A stretch of DNA of 43,686 nt from a virus: IMG/VR virus record IMGVR_UViG_3300045926_000300, positions 1 to 43,686 of that record. One strand, given 5' to 3'. A program made the position numbers and the translations under genes. The notes beneath the pieces were generated by a model. The model made no database searches and was not told the origin of the DNA. It worked only from the letters and a program-made list of their open reading frames with translations. Below are positions 37,491 through 43,686 of this stretch, in pieces. Positions within the stretch are counted from its first letter, which is position 1. Every line of letters begins with the position of its first letter.

Positions 37491-37509
37491 AAAAGGAAAG
37501 GAACCCAAA

Positions 37510-37725
37510 ATGGCGATGACTACACGAGACCATTACATTCTCGCTCAGGCCCTCTACGTGGCCTCGAGGGAGATGGCCAAGGAGAAGTGGCCCGAGCTCT
37601 CCAACATCGAGGACATGAAGCGCCTGCTCGACGAATACTTCCCGAGCTTCAAGGCAGTGTTCGAGAGCCAGGAGAGGAACCGGGCAGAGGCGATCGCGGC
37701 CTCCGACAAGGAGACTGCGGAATGA
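37510..37725 (+). CDS. Hypothetical protein (71 aa)
   Basis: ATG at 37510 after AAAAGGAAAGGAACCC. The product (MAMTTRDHYILAQALYVASR) is helical: 'EDMKRLLDEYFPSFKAVFES'. It overlaps the next gene by ATGA. Similar small proteins ('y..iA.al...r......e...') occur in phages; no function is known. Confidence 0.62.
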   Translation: MAMTTRDHYILAQALYVASREMAKEKWPELSNIEDMKRLLDEYFPSFKAVFESQERNRAEAIAASDKETAE

Positions 37726-38084
37726 CCTGGACCCTGGAGACGAAGGAGGGGCGCGCCTACGCGGGGCGCCTCATCAAGGAAGTGCTCAAGGTCATCACCG
37801 GCGACGAGCCGAACATCGAGACCGGGGAGGGAGAGGGACAGGGGGAGGTATCCTTCGAGAACCTCTTCGTCCTCGGCCAGGAGGACGGCTATGCCATAAG
37901 CTACGCCGTAGAGGTCCCGGCCACCAGGTGGGAGCCCTCTGGCGTGGACATCGTCGAGGTGGCCGTCGTCGCCTCCCTGGACGAGGCCATCGAGCTGGCC
38001 CTCAAGACCCACCTCTGCCAACTGGTCGACGTGGCCCTGGAGGGAGAGCGCATGGTGAGCCTAGTAGAGGAGGAGCAGTCGTGA
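37722..38084 (+). CDS. Hypothetical protein (120 aa)
   Basis: ATG at 37722 overlaps the preceding stop. The product begins MTWTLETKEGRAYAGRLIKE and shows an alpha/beta pattern: 'ENLFVLGQEDGYAISYAVEV', 'GVDIVEVAVVASLDEAIELA'. The C-terminus is acidic. Coupled by GTGA to the next small gene. Not recognised. Confidence 0.58.
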   Translation: MTWTLETKEGRAYAGRLIKEVLKVITGDEPNIETGEGEGQGEVSFENLFVLGQEDGYAISYAVEVPATRWEPSGVDIVEVAVVASLDEAIELALKTHLCQLVDVALEGERMVSLVEEEQS

Positions 38085-38269
38085 TCACCCCGGAGATGTA
38101 CCAGAACGCCAAGGACAGGATCGAGCATCTCGAGCGGGAGCTTCGACAGTGCCAGGAGATCGGCAACAACCTGATCGTAGAGAACGTCCAGATCAAGGCC
38201 GAGCTCGACCGGGTCAATTCGGAGCTGGAGGGATGGAGGAGGGCCAAGACGTGGGCAGACACTCCCTGA
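38081..38269 (+). CDS. Small coiled-coil protein (62 aa)
   Basis: GTG at 38081 overlaps the previous stop. The protein (VITPEMYQNAKDRIEHLERE) is one long helix with heptads, 'NLIVENVQIKAELDRVNSEL'. No membrane segment, so it is not a typical inner-membrane spanin. Its end overlaps the start of the exported gene by 19 bases. Confidence 0.58.
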   Translation: MITPEMYQNAKDRIEHLERELRQCQEIGNNLIVENVQIKAELDRVNSELEGWRRAKTWADTP

Positions 38270-38538
38270 TCCTCCTCCTGGCCCTGGCAGGAGCCTCGCC
38301 AGCCGCAGGGAAGGACCTTCCCCGCAGTCAGGAGCCCCCACCCCCTCCGCGGCCCTTGGTGACCGTCCCTGCGGAGGCCTTTGCCCATCCCGGATCGCCT
38401 CGGACCAGGTGGAGGAGCACCAACCAGATCATCGAGGAGTATCGAACCCCCGGAACCGGGCGGTCGGACTTCGTCGACCAGAGAGGGAGAAGGATCGATT
38501 GCTATCGGTCATTCACCGGAAGGGTAGACTGCCGATGA
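38251..38538 (+). CDS. Small exported proline-rich protein (95 aa)
   Basis: I prefer the GTG at 38251 (AGGAGG 9 bases upstream), as it gives a clean signal peptide, MGRHSLILLLALAGASPAAG; an ATG at 38233 is the alternative. The mature part has 'PRSQEPPPPPRPLVTVPAEA' and ends with 'RIDCYRSFTGRVDCR', two Cys that may form a disulfide. Overlap with a coiled-coil gene recalls Rz/Rz1 spanins, but there is no lipobox cysteine. It is probably periplasmic. Confidence 0.55.
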   Translation: MGRHSLILLLALAGASPAAGKDLPRSQEPPPPPRPLVTVPAEAFAHPGSPRTRWRSTNQIIEEYRTPGTGRSDFVDQRGRRIDCYRSFTGRVDCR

Positions 38539-38711
38539 TGATCCCGATCTGGAGGACCAAGGACGGTAGGCTCATCCCGGTCAACCAGATGAGCGAGTCG
38601 CACCTCCGCAACTCCATCAACCTCATCCTCCGATCTGGTGGCCGGTGGAGGGGGGATCAACTGAATGGCCTCCTGATCGAACTCGAGATCAGGAGGATCA
38701 CCGGACGATGA
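38535..38711 (+). CDS. Small conserved phage protein (58 aa)
   Basis: ATG at 38535 overlaps the previous stop. The sequence MMIPIWRTKDGRLIPVNQMS continues ESHLRNSINLILRSGGRW and LNGLLIELEIRRI. 'W.tkdGr.ipv.qM...HL.n.i..l' recurs in small phage proteins of unknown role. It is followed by hairpin element copy C. Confidence 0.68.
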   Translation: MMIPIWRTKDGRLIPVNQMSESHLRNSINLILRSGGRWRGDQLNGLLIELEIRRITGR

Positions 38712-38716
38712 GCGAA

Positions 38717-38773
38717 ACCTCCCCTCGAGGGGAGGTCGTCACGACGTGGTGGTCGTGACCTGAATGAGCAGCC
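38717..38773 (+). repeat. Bipartite hairpin element, copy C
   Basis: A perfect 20-bp palindrome (38717-38736) identical to that of copy B is followed by GTCACGAC-GTGGTG-GTCGTGAC (38738-38759) and CTGAATGAGCAGCC. Stem 2 differs in sequence from copy B but keeps pairing and the same loop, as expected for a structure under selection. Confidence 0.68.
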
Positions 38774-38794
38774 AACACCGAAGGAGCATACGGA

Positions 38795-39175
38795 ATGAAG
38801 AAAATTTCAAAGGGCGACGTTTCCAAGCTTGAGGAGATCGTGGCCGATCTTACCAGCAAGAAGACGGATGTCGAGACGGCAATCGAAAAGGCCAACGAGG
38901 CCATCGTGGAGGCCAACGCCGCCATCGAGGAGTACAACGGCCATCTGGAGGAGGCCGAGGCTCTCCGCGACTCGGTGGTCGGAGCCATCGAGGAGTACGT
39001 CGGAGACAAGTCGGAGAAGTGGCAGGAGGGCGACGCCGCCGCCTCCTACGAGGACTGGAAGGGAGAGTGGGAGGGCATCGACTTCTCCGAGGTCGATCCG
39101 ATCGAGGAGCTGACCGCTCCGGACATGGACCACTCCTCCGAGCTCGAGGGCCTGCCCCAGGAGGTATCGCTGTGA
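38795..39175 (+). CDS. Acidic coiled-coil hypothetical protein (126 aa)
   Basis: ATG at 38795 follows CGAAGGAGCATACGG. Residues 5-75 form a long coiled coil (LEEIVADLTSKKTDVETAIE; KANEAIVEANAAIEEYNGHL). The C-terminal half is acidic and rich in Trp (YEDWKGEWEGIDFSEVDPIE). Overlaps the next gene by GTGA. Not recognised, though similar proteins are common in phages. Confidence 0.62.
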   Translation: MKKISKGDVSKLEEIVADLTSKKTDVETAIEKANEAIVEANAAIEEYNGHLEEAEALRDSVVGAIEEYVGDKSEKWQEGDAAASYEDWKGEWEGIDFSEVDPIEELTAPDMDHSSELEGLPQEVSL

Positions 39176-39450
39176 GACTGGTCAATCTGGAAATCAATCC
39201 CCTCGACGCGGGAGGGATAAGGGTCAAGGCAATCTCCCGGTTCTCCGGGGAGGAGCACGAGATGGTCCTGCCAATGTCCCTGGACGAGTTCGGCAAGGCC
39301 CTCGAGGACTGGGAAGCCAGGAGGGTCCCCATCCAGGAGGCCTTCCCGACGCTCACCGATCAGCAGCGGGAGTTCCTCATGACGGGGAGCACCCAGGAGG
39401 AATGGGACAAGGCATTCCCGGAAGACGATGAGGACGAGAAGGGAGACTGA
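39172..39450 (+). CDS. Conserved small phage protein (92 aa)
   Basis: GTG at 39172 overlaps the previous stop. The end 'RRVPIQEAFPTLTDQQREFL' and 'MTGSTQEEWDKAFPEDDEDE' matches a common phage protein pattern ('l.iQ.aFp.L...eREfL.tG.tp.EWd..f'). The N-terminal part is a small beta domain. Function unknown despite frequent occurrence. Confidence 0.7.
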   Translation: MRLVNLEINPLDAGGIRVKAISRFSGEEHEMVLPMSLDEFGKALEDWEARRVPIQEAFPTLTDQQREFLMTGSTQEEWDKAFPEDDEDEKGD

Positions 39451-39451
39451 T

Positions 39452-39781
39452 GTGAAGGTAACGATCGAGTTCGACGCCGACGAGGAGACGGTCCAGAAGG
39501 TTCTGGCCCTCCTCTCCGGGAAGCCGGCGACGATCCCTCCCCTCGAGGGGAGGCCAAAGCGAAGGAAGGCCGGTCACCCCTACCGGGGAGACAAGGGACT
39601 GGTCGATGTCATATTCGGCATCGTCAACGACAGGGGAGGAGAGGCCCGCCTGTCCGAGATCAAGCGAGACGTGAGAAAGCTCAAGGCCTGGAAGACGACC
39701 AGCATCTCCGCGGCCATCCACATCCTCAAGCGATCCGGGAAGCTGGCCAAAGCCAACGGGGTCTACACGATCCAGCACTAG
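39452..39781 (+). CDS. Winged-helix protein (109 aa)
   Basis: GTG at 39452 (MKVTIEFDADEETVQKVLAL) starts one base after the preceding stop. The C-terminal 60 residues form a winged helix: 'VDVIFGIVNDRGGEARLSEI', 'SISAAIHILKRSGKLAKANG'. An 18-bp CTCGAG palindrome (39536-39553), the same as the intergenic one, lies within the gene and encodes 'PPLEGRP', in the linker between the two parts. It looks like an element inserted in frame. Confidence 0.68.
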   Translation: MKVTIEFDADEETVQKVLALLSGKPATIPPLEGRPKRRKAGHPYRGDKGLVDVIFGIVNDRGGEARLSEIKRDVRKLKAWKTTSISAAIHILKRSGKLAKANGVYTIQH

Positions 39782-39790
39782 AGTTGGAAG

Positions 39791-39816
39791 GGGGGAGGGC
39801 TCTTAACCCCTCCCCC
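39791..39816 (+). other. GC-rich hairpin after the winged-helix gene
   Basis: GGGGGAGGG pairs with CCCTCCCCC around CTCTTAAC, ten bases after the stop codon. No T-run follows directly; the true terminator is just downstream. Confidence 0.5.
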
Positions 39817-39838
39817 TCATCGAGCTCTAATTGCTCGG

Positions 39839-39868
39839 GAGAAGGGACAATAGTCCGCTTCTCTTTTT
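39839..39868 (+). terminator. Rho-independent terminator
   Basis: GAGAAGGGAC (39839-39848), loop AATA, then GTCC-G-CTTCTC (39853-39863) makes a 10-bp stem with one bulged G, followed by TTTTT. It ends the transcript of the small-gene operon. The next gene (39925) must have its own promoter within the following 55 bases or be reached by read-through. Confidence 0.82.
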
Positions 39869-39924
39869 CTCTGATCTGGCCTAGTCTGGTCAGGTCACCC
39901 AACGTCATCAGAAGGAGTTAAAAC

Positions 39925-40494
39925 GTGACGAAACTGCAAGACGAAATCAATGCCATGACCTCTACGGCCCAGCTGGTCGGGTTCTACAACCAGATCGCCA
40001 ACGATCACGACAAGCCTCAGGTCAAGAGGTTCAAGACCATAGAGGAGGGGCGCGACAAGGCGTACCATCTGGCCTGGACCCTGGGCCTAGACGAAGAGGC
40101 TCCAGGCGCCGGCAACACCGAGGAGGAGGCCACCGAAGCCAAGCCCAATGGCGGGAAGGCCAAGGCCCCTGCCAAGGCCAAGGGGAAGGCAGCCAAGCCG
40201 GCCAAGGAGAAGGAGCCCAAGGAGAAGGCCGCCAAGCCGGCCAGGGAGGACCAGGAGAAGGGACCTCTCGACACCCGGGTGGGAACCCACAAGCACAAGG
40301 TCGTCGAGCTCCTGCTAGCCTCCAATGGCAAGGGGGTTGGCCTGAAGGACCTGGCCAAGAAGGTCTACGGATCGGAGGAGAGCCTCGGCAACGTCAAGAT
40401 GGTGCTCAAGGGCGTCAAGAAGAGTTGCGACGAGAACCCCAGGTTCAAGTTCTCGATCGACAAGGAGACTGCCTCCCTGACCAAGGTTCGCTAG
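39925..40494 (+). CDS. Winged-helix protein with Lys/Ala-rich linker
   Basis: GTG at 39925 after AGAAGGAGTTAAAAC. The protein (MTKLQDEINAMTSTAQLVGF, 189 residues) has an N-terminal helical part, 'FYNQIANDHDKPQVKRFKTI'. A basic Lys/Ala/Pro linker follows (KAKAPAKAKGKAAKPAKEKE). The C-terminal domain 'GTHKHKVVELLLASNGKGVG' and 'LKDLAKKVYGSEESLGNVKM' is a winged helix shared with the gene at 33300. The design is like histone H1 or phage nucleoid-binding proteins. Likely DNA-binding. Confidence 0.7.
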   Translation: MTKLQDEINAMTSTAQLVGFYNQIANDHDKPQVKRFKTIEEGRDKAYHLAWTLGLDEEAPGAGNTEEEATEAKPNGGKAKAPAKAKGKAAKPAKEKEPKEKAAKPAREDQEKGPLDTRVGTHKHKVVELLLASNGKGVGLKDLAKKVYGSEESLGNVKMVLKGVKKSCDENPRFKFSIDKETASLTKVR

Positions 40495-40526
40495 GGACGA
40501 ATGACGTCTGGAAAGGAAGGTCGAGA

Positions 40527-40790
40527 ATGAAGGACGAAGTCCGCTTCTCTCCAAGCGAGAAGAGAATGCTCGCCATCCTCGAGAAGGAGAGCGAGCCGAT
40601 CGCGACGACTGACCTAGCGCCGAAATTCTACAAGGGTCGAAAGGGTGGCACGCCGGAACACGCCGTGTCCACCGTCGTCTCGGTATCGAGAGCCCTGGAG
40701 AAGAAGACGGCGAGAGGGTTCCCATTCAAGGTGCGGAGATCGGAGAGGGCGGGACCCTATCCGATCAAGGTCTGGATCGATCGAAAGTAA
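40527..40790 (+). CDS. Winged-helix protein (87 aa)
   Basis: ATG at 40527 (MKDEVRFSPSEKRMLAILEK). The product is one small winged helix: 'ESEPIATTDLAPKFYKGRKG', 'HAVSTVVSVSRALEKKTARG', ending in a beta wing (PYPIKVWIDRK). It follows a gene with the same kind of domain. Three to four such proteins in one phage suggest a regulatory set. Confidence 0.65.
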   Translation: MKDEVRFSPSEKRMLAILEKESEPIATTDLAPKFYKGRKGGTPEHAVSTVVSVSRALEKKTARGFPFKVRRSERAGPYPIKVWIDRK

Positions 40791-40796
40791 ACCAAA

Positions 40797-40820
40797 GGGG
40801 CGGGGAATGACCCCCGCCCC
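40797..40820 (+). other. Perfect 9-bp GC hairpin before the helicase gene
   Basis: GGGGCGGGG pairs with CCCCGCCCC around AATGAC. It is followed by AAAACC and not by T, so it is not a classic terminator. It overlaps an AAACCAAAGG leader remnant and lies just before the next gene. Confidence 0.5.
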
Positions 40821-40847
40821 AAAACCATGGAAAAAGGAACGAGAGAC

Positions 40848-42311
40848 GTGAAGAAGTACAAGCCGAAGAGGAAGCCCAGAGCCCACCAGGCAGAGGCCCT
40901 CGACAACATGAAGGGAAGGGAGGCGTACGGCCTGTTCATGGCCATGCGCACCGGCAAGACCAAGACGACCACCGACGACTTCGGCAGGCTGTGGGCCGCC
41001 GGCGAGGTGGACGACTTCCTCCTGATTGCTCCCGCCGGGGTCTACAAGACCTGGCCAGAGGAGATGGACAAGGACCTGGACCCCCTCCTCGAGGGAGAGC
41101 TGGACAAGCTCCTGTGGGGCTCCGGCTCCTCCAAGACTGCCAAGGGGGAGGAGGCCATCGACGAGTTCATCGCCAGGAGGAAGAAGGGCGACCGTCCTCG
41201 GGCCATGTTCATCAACGTCGAGGCCCTCTCCACGGTGGAGAGAGCCCAGCGGCTGGTCTCGGAGTTCGTCCGGCAGCGCCGCTGCTACGTGGCCATCGAC
41301 GAGAGCACCAGCATCAAGGAGGGAAGGAGCAAGCGAAGCAAGTTCCTGATCACCAAGGTTGCCCCCTTTGCCACGTACCGCCGGATCCTGTCCGGCCTGC
41401 CCACTCCCCAGAGCCCGCTGGACATCTACGCCCAGTTTGCCTTCCTCCAGCCCCAGAAGCCGCTGGGCTTCTCTTCCTTCGTCAACTTCCGGGCCCGGTA
41501 CGCCGTGGTCCGGAGACAGCAGATGGGTGCCCGGTGGTTCGACCTGATCGTCGGCTATCGGTTCCAGGAAGAGCTGGCGGAGAAGATCAGGGACCATAGT
41601 TTCCGGGTCACGCTCGAGGACTGCTACGACCTCCCCGAGAGCGACTATCAGATCAGGCACGTTGCCCTGACCAGGGAGCAGAAGGACGTCTATGGTCAGC
41701 TTCGAGACAGGGCCGTGGCCGTGCTCTCCGAGACGGAGAAGGTCACTGCTGATCTGGTCATCACCCAGCTGCTTAGGATGCACCAGGTGCTCTCCGGGGT
41801 GGCGGTCGACTCGACTGGGAAGATGCACGCCATCCCGGAAAACCGCACGGGCGAGCTGTTGGACCTCCTCGAGGAGTACGACGGCAAGGCCGTGATCTGG
41901 TGCGCCTACGACGTCTCCGTCCGGCAGGTCGTCGAGCAGCTCGAGAGGAAGTACGGCGAGGGCTCCGTCGCCCGGTTCTGGGGAGGCAATGCCAACACCC
42001 GGGAGGAGGAGGAGAGGGCCTTCAAGAACGATCCCGAGTGCCGGTTCATGGTCGCCACCGCGGCGGCCGGGGGAAGGGGAAGGACCTGGAGCGTCGCCGA
42101 CCTGACCGTCTACCACTCCAACACCCACAACCTCGAGCACCGATCCCAGAGCGAGGAGCGGGTCAAGGGCATAGGCAAGGAGAGCCGGGCCCTCTACGTC
42201 GATCTCGTCTCCCCTGGCACGGTGGACGAGAAGATACTCATGAGCCTGAAGAACAAGATCAACCTGGCGTCGATCCTCACGGGCGACGAGTGGCGAAAAT
42301 GGGTGGTGTGA
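40848..42311 (+). CDS. SNF2-type DNA helicase / translocase
   Basis: I prefer the GTG at 40848, preceded by AAAAAGGAACGAGAGAC as in other genes; an in-frame ATG lies at 40827. The 487-residue protein has 'KPRAHQAEALDNMKGREAYG' (Q-like), motif I 'FMAMRTGKTKTTTD', motif II 'CYVAIDESTSIKEG' (DEST instead of DEAH), motif III 'RILSGLPTPQSPLD', motif V 'MVATAAAGGRGRTWSVADLT' and motif VI 'HRSQSEERVKGIGKESRA'. It is an SF2/SNF2 phage helicase, likely moving on dsDNA in replication, recombination or transcription. Confidence 0.9.
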   Translation: MKKYKPKRKPRAHQAEALDNMKGREAYGLFMAMRTGKTKTTTDDFGRLWAAGEVDDFLLIAPAGVYKTWPEEMDKDLDPLLEGELDKLLWGSGSSKTAKGEEAIDEFIARRKKGDRPRAMFINVEALSTVERAQRLVSEFVRQRRCYVAIDESTSIKEGRSKRSKFLITKVAPFATYRRILSGLPTPQSPLDIYAQFAFLQPQKPLGFSSFVNFRARYAVVRRQQMGARWFDLIVGYRFQEELAEKIRDHSFRVTLEDCYDLPESDYQIRHVALTREQKDVYGQLRDRAVAVLSETEKVTADLVITQLLRMHQVLSGVAVDSTGKMHAIPENRTGELLDLLEEYDGKAVIWCAYDVSVRQVVEQLERKYGEGSVARFWGGNANTREEEERAFKNDPECRFMVATAAAGGRGRTWSVADLTVYHSNTHNLEHRSQSEERVKGIGKESRALYVDLVSPGTVDEKILMSLKNKINLASILTGDEWRKWVV

Positions 42312-42493
42312 TGACGAGCGAGCACAAGAGAATGAGAGACGGGTTCGCCGCCGCGGTGGAGGAGGTGCTCAGGGCCTCCCTCGTGGCGGGGGAGAAGATC
42401 GAGAGGCGAGAGAACCTGATCGAGATCAGGTTGCCGACCGTCGCCTTCAATGTCATTGTAACGATCAAGAGGGGGAGCCTGGTCGATGGCTAA
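42311..42493 (+). CDS. Hypothetical protein (60 aa)
   Basis: The ATG at 42311 shares one base with the helicase stop (TGATG). The product (MTSEHKRMRDGFAAAVEEVL) is small, with 'ENLIEIRLPTVAFNVIVTIK' suggesting a beta segment. Not recognised. Overlaps the next gene by 8 bases. Confidence 0.55.
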   Translation: MTSEHKRMRDGFAAAVEEVLRASLVAGEKIERRENLIEIRLPTVAFNVIVTIKRGSLVDG

Positions 42494-42815
42494 CAGGAAG
42501 AAGATCGTCGGGACCCTGGTCGTCATCGGAGTCGATGGCAAGATAGAGGAGAGGCCGATCGAGGTCGGGGACGTGGCCAAGGAGGTTCGCGCCGTCCTCG
42601 ACGATCACCTGGAGGCGGTTCCGTACTTCTCCCAGTACAAGGGGAAGAGGTGCGTCGCCTTCTGCGGGGAGAACGGCAAGAGGAAGGGCCTGGCCCCGAA
42701 CCTGCTGGCGACTACCATATGGCAGCTGGAGTTCCCCCCTCCCCACAACCAGGACTACATCGCCGGACCGGTGGCCATCGTCCACGGGCCGGCCAACTTC
42801 ATGAGGGCACTATGA
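42486..42815 (+). CDS. DUF3846-like protein
   Basis: A 109-residue protein starting MANRKKIVGTLVVIGVDGKI. It contains 'VLDDHLEAVPYFSQYKGKRC', 'AFCGENGKRKGLAPNLLATT' and ends 'YIAGPVAIVHGPANFMRAL'. The 'g.lv.id.dg......l...i.....v......g.......ded...k.l..N..A......d...GpvvIv.g' pattern is the DUF3846 family, common in phages and plasmids. Function unknown. Confidence 0.75.
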   Translation: MANRKKIVGTLVVIGVDGKIEERPIEVGDVAKEVRAVLDDHLEAVPYFSQYKGKRCVAFCGENGKRKGLAPNLLATTIWQLEFPPPHNQDYIAGPVAIVHGPANFMRAL

Positions 42816-43264
42816 CATACTACCCGAAGACCTACGAGGAGGTCGAGGCCCTCTGCAGGGAGGTCCACTCCCTGCTCGACCAGGCCCTCGCCGAGGGCTG
42901 GCGGGCACAGGCCAGGGAGAGCCATACCGTCGCCGATATCCTCTCCCGGAAGGGGGAGGAGGACAGCATCGAGGGCGGGCTGATGTGGGACGACTTCGTG
43001 ATCCTCCGCCTGCTCCAGAGCATGGCCAGGGCGGACGGGGCCTCGTACCCCCTGTTCTGCATCACCCGACACACCGCCGCAGCGGGCGAGCTGATGAGGC
43101 TCTCCCCCCACTACCCCTTGGAGAGGGCCAAGAACGTTCGAATCGAGGAACGGATCTGGGCCATGGACCGCCTCGCCCACGGGGAGAGACTGGAGCACCC
43201 CAACGACGTCACCCCCGGCCATGCCAGGATGTTCTTTCGAGACTTCAAGGCGAGGCGAGGGTGA
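42812..43264 (+). CDS. Hypothetical protein (150 aa)
   Basis: ATG at 42812 overlaps the previous stop. The product (MTYYPKTYEEVEALCREVHS) is largely helical, with 'GLMWDDFVILRLLQSMARAD', 'YPLFCITRHTAAAGELMRLS' and 'EERIWAMDRLAHGERLEHPN'. No family recognised. Coupled to the next gene by GTGA. Confidence 0.58.
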   Translation: MTYYPKTYEEVEALCREVHSLLDQALAEGWRAQARESHTVADILSRKGEEDSIEGGLMWDDFVILRLLQSMARADGASYPLFCITRHTAAAGELMRLSPHYPLERAKNVRIEERIWAMDRLAHGERLEHPNDVTPGHARMFFRDFKARRG

Positions 43265-43464
43265 AGGACTACGACGACCCAGCAATTCGAACTCTTGTCG
43301 TCCGGGCCATGGCCTCGGTCTTAATCTCCTCCCAGGTCGACCTCTCCGACGAGGTGGCCTGCTGGAGGAGGCTGGTTAGGGCGGGGTTCTCCAGGGAGAG
43401 CATCGGGGACGTCCTCCCCGAGATCCGATCCACCTGGAGGAGAAAAGGGGGGAGGTCTCGATGA
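43261..43464 (+). CDS. Small helical hypothetical protein (67 aa)
   Basis: GTG at 43261 overlaps the previous stop. The sequence (VKDYDDPAIRTLVVRAMASV) ends in 'LVRAGFSRESIGDVLPEIRS', which looks like a small HTH or helical bundle. Its last codons lie in the terminator stem at 43443. It is the last gene of the rightward block in this window. Confidence 0.62.
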   Translation: MKDYDDPAIRTLVVRAMASVLISSQVDLSDEVACWRRLVRAGFSRESIGDVLPEIRSTWRRKGGRSR

Positions 43465-43480
43465 GGCTTCCCCCCTTTTT
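43443..43480 (+). terminator. Rho-independent terminator at the end of the rightward block
   Basis: AAAAGGGGGGAGG (43443-43455) pairs with CTTCCCCCCTTTT (43467-43479) around a short loop, with a T-run on the 3' side and A-run on the 5' side, so it may act in both directions. The stem includes the last codons of the preceding gene. Confidence 0.8.
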
Positions 43481-43686
43481 CGTTTCTAGAAAGCCCGCAG
43501 GGGAGGCTCGCCAGAAGCCGCCGCGGGGTCCCGGGCCTCCTACCACGTCCCTGCCCCTTGGTGCGGCCTGGCGAGCGGTCCCTACAGGCTGGCGAGGCAT
43601 TTTCCCCATTTCCCCTCCATCTGGTGCGCATCCTGGCGGTCCGAATGCCCGGCCGGGGTACTATCCCCAGGGCCCGTGCGCCAGAA
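43481..43686. other. Non-coding end of window with TGGCGAG repeats
   Basis: No convincing gene. CTGGCGAG-type sequence occurs at 43568 and 43589, 21 bases apart, and in reverse (CTCGCCAG) at 43507. The palindrome TTTCTAGAAA (43483-43492) follows the terminator. This could be a regulatory or terminus-related region between blocks; one frame opens from 43461 to the end but its proline-rich product is not convincing. Confidence 0.45.

Noticed and set aside
36001-38773. CRISPR-like array from the repeated palindromes
   Set aside because: Copies are over 1 kb apart with genes between them; there are no regular spacers or cas genes.
40614-42140. 508-codon frame on the minus strand
   Set aside because: Antisense to the SNF2-type helicase, whose motifs are complete in the plus frame.

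Overview
The window is a large part of one tailed-phage (myovirus) genome, GC-rich, with two divergent gene blocks. The left block (about 1-21.4 kb) is read leftward. The right block (about 21.5-43.5 kb) is read rightward. Genes are tightly packed, with many ATGA/GTGA/TTGA stop-start overlaps and frequent GTG or TTG starts. No integrase, tRNA, CRISPR array or insertion sequence was seen. The left edge cuts a baseplate hub gene, so the rest of the baseplate, the receptor-binding fibres and the lysis genes probably lie off that end. A Gram-negative, perhaps alphaproteobacterial, host fits the codon use and the exported proteins, but this is weak inference.

Left block, in transcription order from 21.4 kb: TOPRIM primase; SF3-type helicase; a non-coding stretch with inward-facing TAGAC/GTCTA repeats (origin or control-region candidate); small terminase; a LuxR-type helix-turn-helix protein; two small proteins; large terminase; DUF1073-type portal; two very small genes; a collagen-like fibre; a head morphogenesis protein; a DUF2213 protease fused to a scaffold with a likely internal scaffold start; cement protein; DUF2184 major capsid; two related small proteins; head-tail connector genes; tail terminator; DUF3383 sheath; DUF3277 tube; tail chaperone pair with a -1 frameshift signal; tape measure with a lysozyme-like domain; Dit-like protein; baseplate plug; hub. 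The tail and baseplate set resembles the minimal contractile machine of phage Pam3.

Right block: two early proteins, possibly recombination-linked; a candidate structured RNA; an FAD-dependent oxidoreductase; a DUF550/MazG-like dNTP pyrophosphohydrolase; a divergent ThyX; a uracil-glycosylase-like protein; an Nmad1/DUF1599-like protein; a HAD phosphatase; a VRR-NUC-like nuclease; a DnaQ-like exonuclease; and a phage-encoded DNA polymerase III alpha (DnaE) whose PHP domain looks degenerate. A 0.63-kb non-coding stretch follows. Then come many small accessory genes: winged-helix paralogues with basic tails, DUF2786 and DUF6011 proteins, membrane peptides, an exported ClpP-like serine protease, a SNF2-type helicase and a DUF3846 protein. 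Several genes here are preceded by an AAAGGAAC-type ribosome-binding leader and by palindromic hairpins with a CTCGAG core.

The most distinctive non-protein signals are: (a) a slippery T TTT TTC site followed by a hand-folded H-type pseudoknot in the tail chaperone gene; (b) a three-copy bipartite hairpin element between right-block genes; (c) a family of CTCGAG-centred palindromes, some inside coding sequence; (d) a 119-nt region closed by a perfect 11-bp stem; and (e) the inward-facing TAGAC array. All assignments are by eye from sequence; no database search was run.
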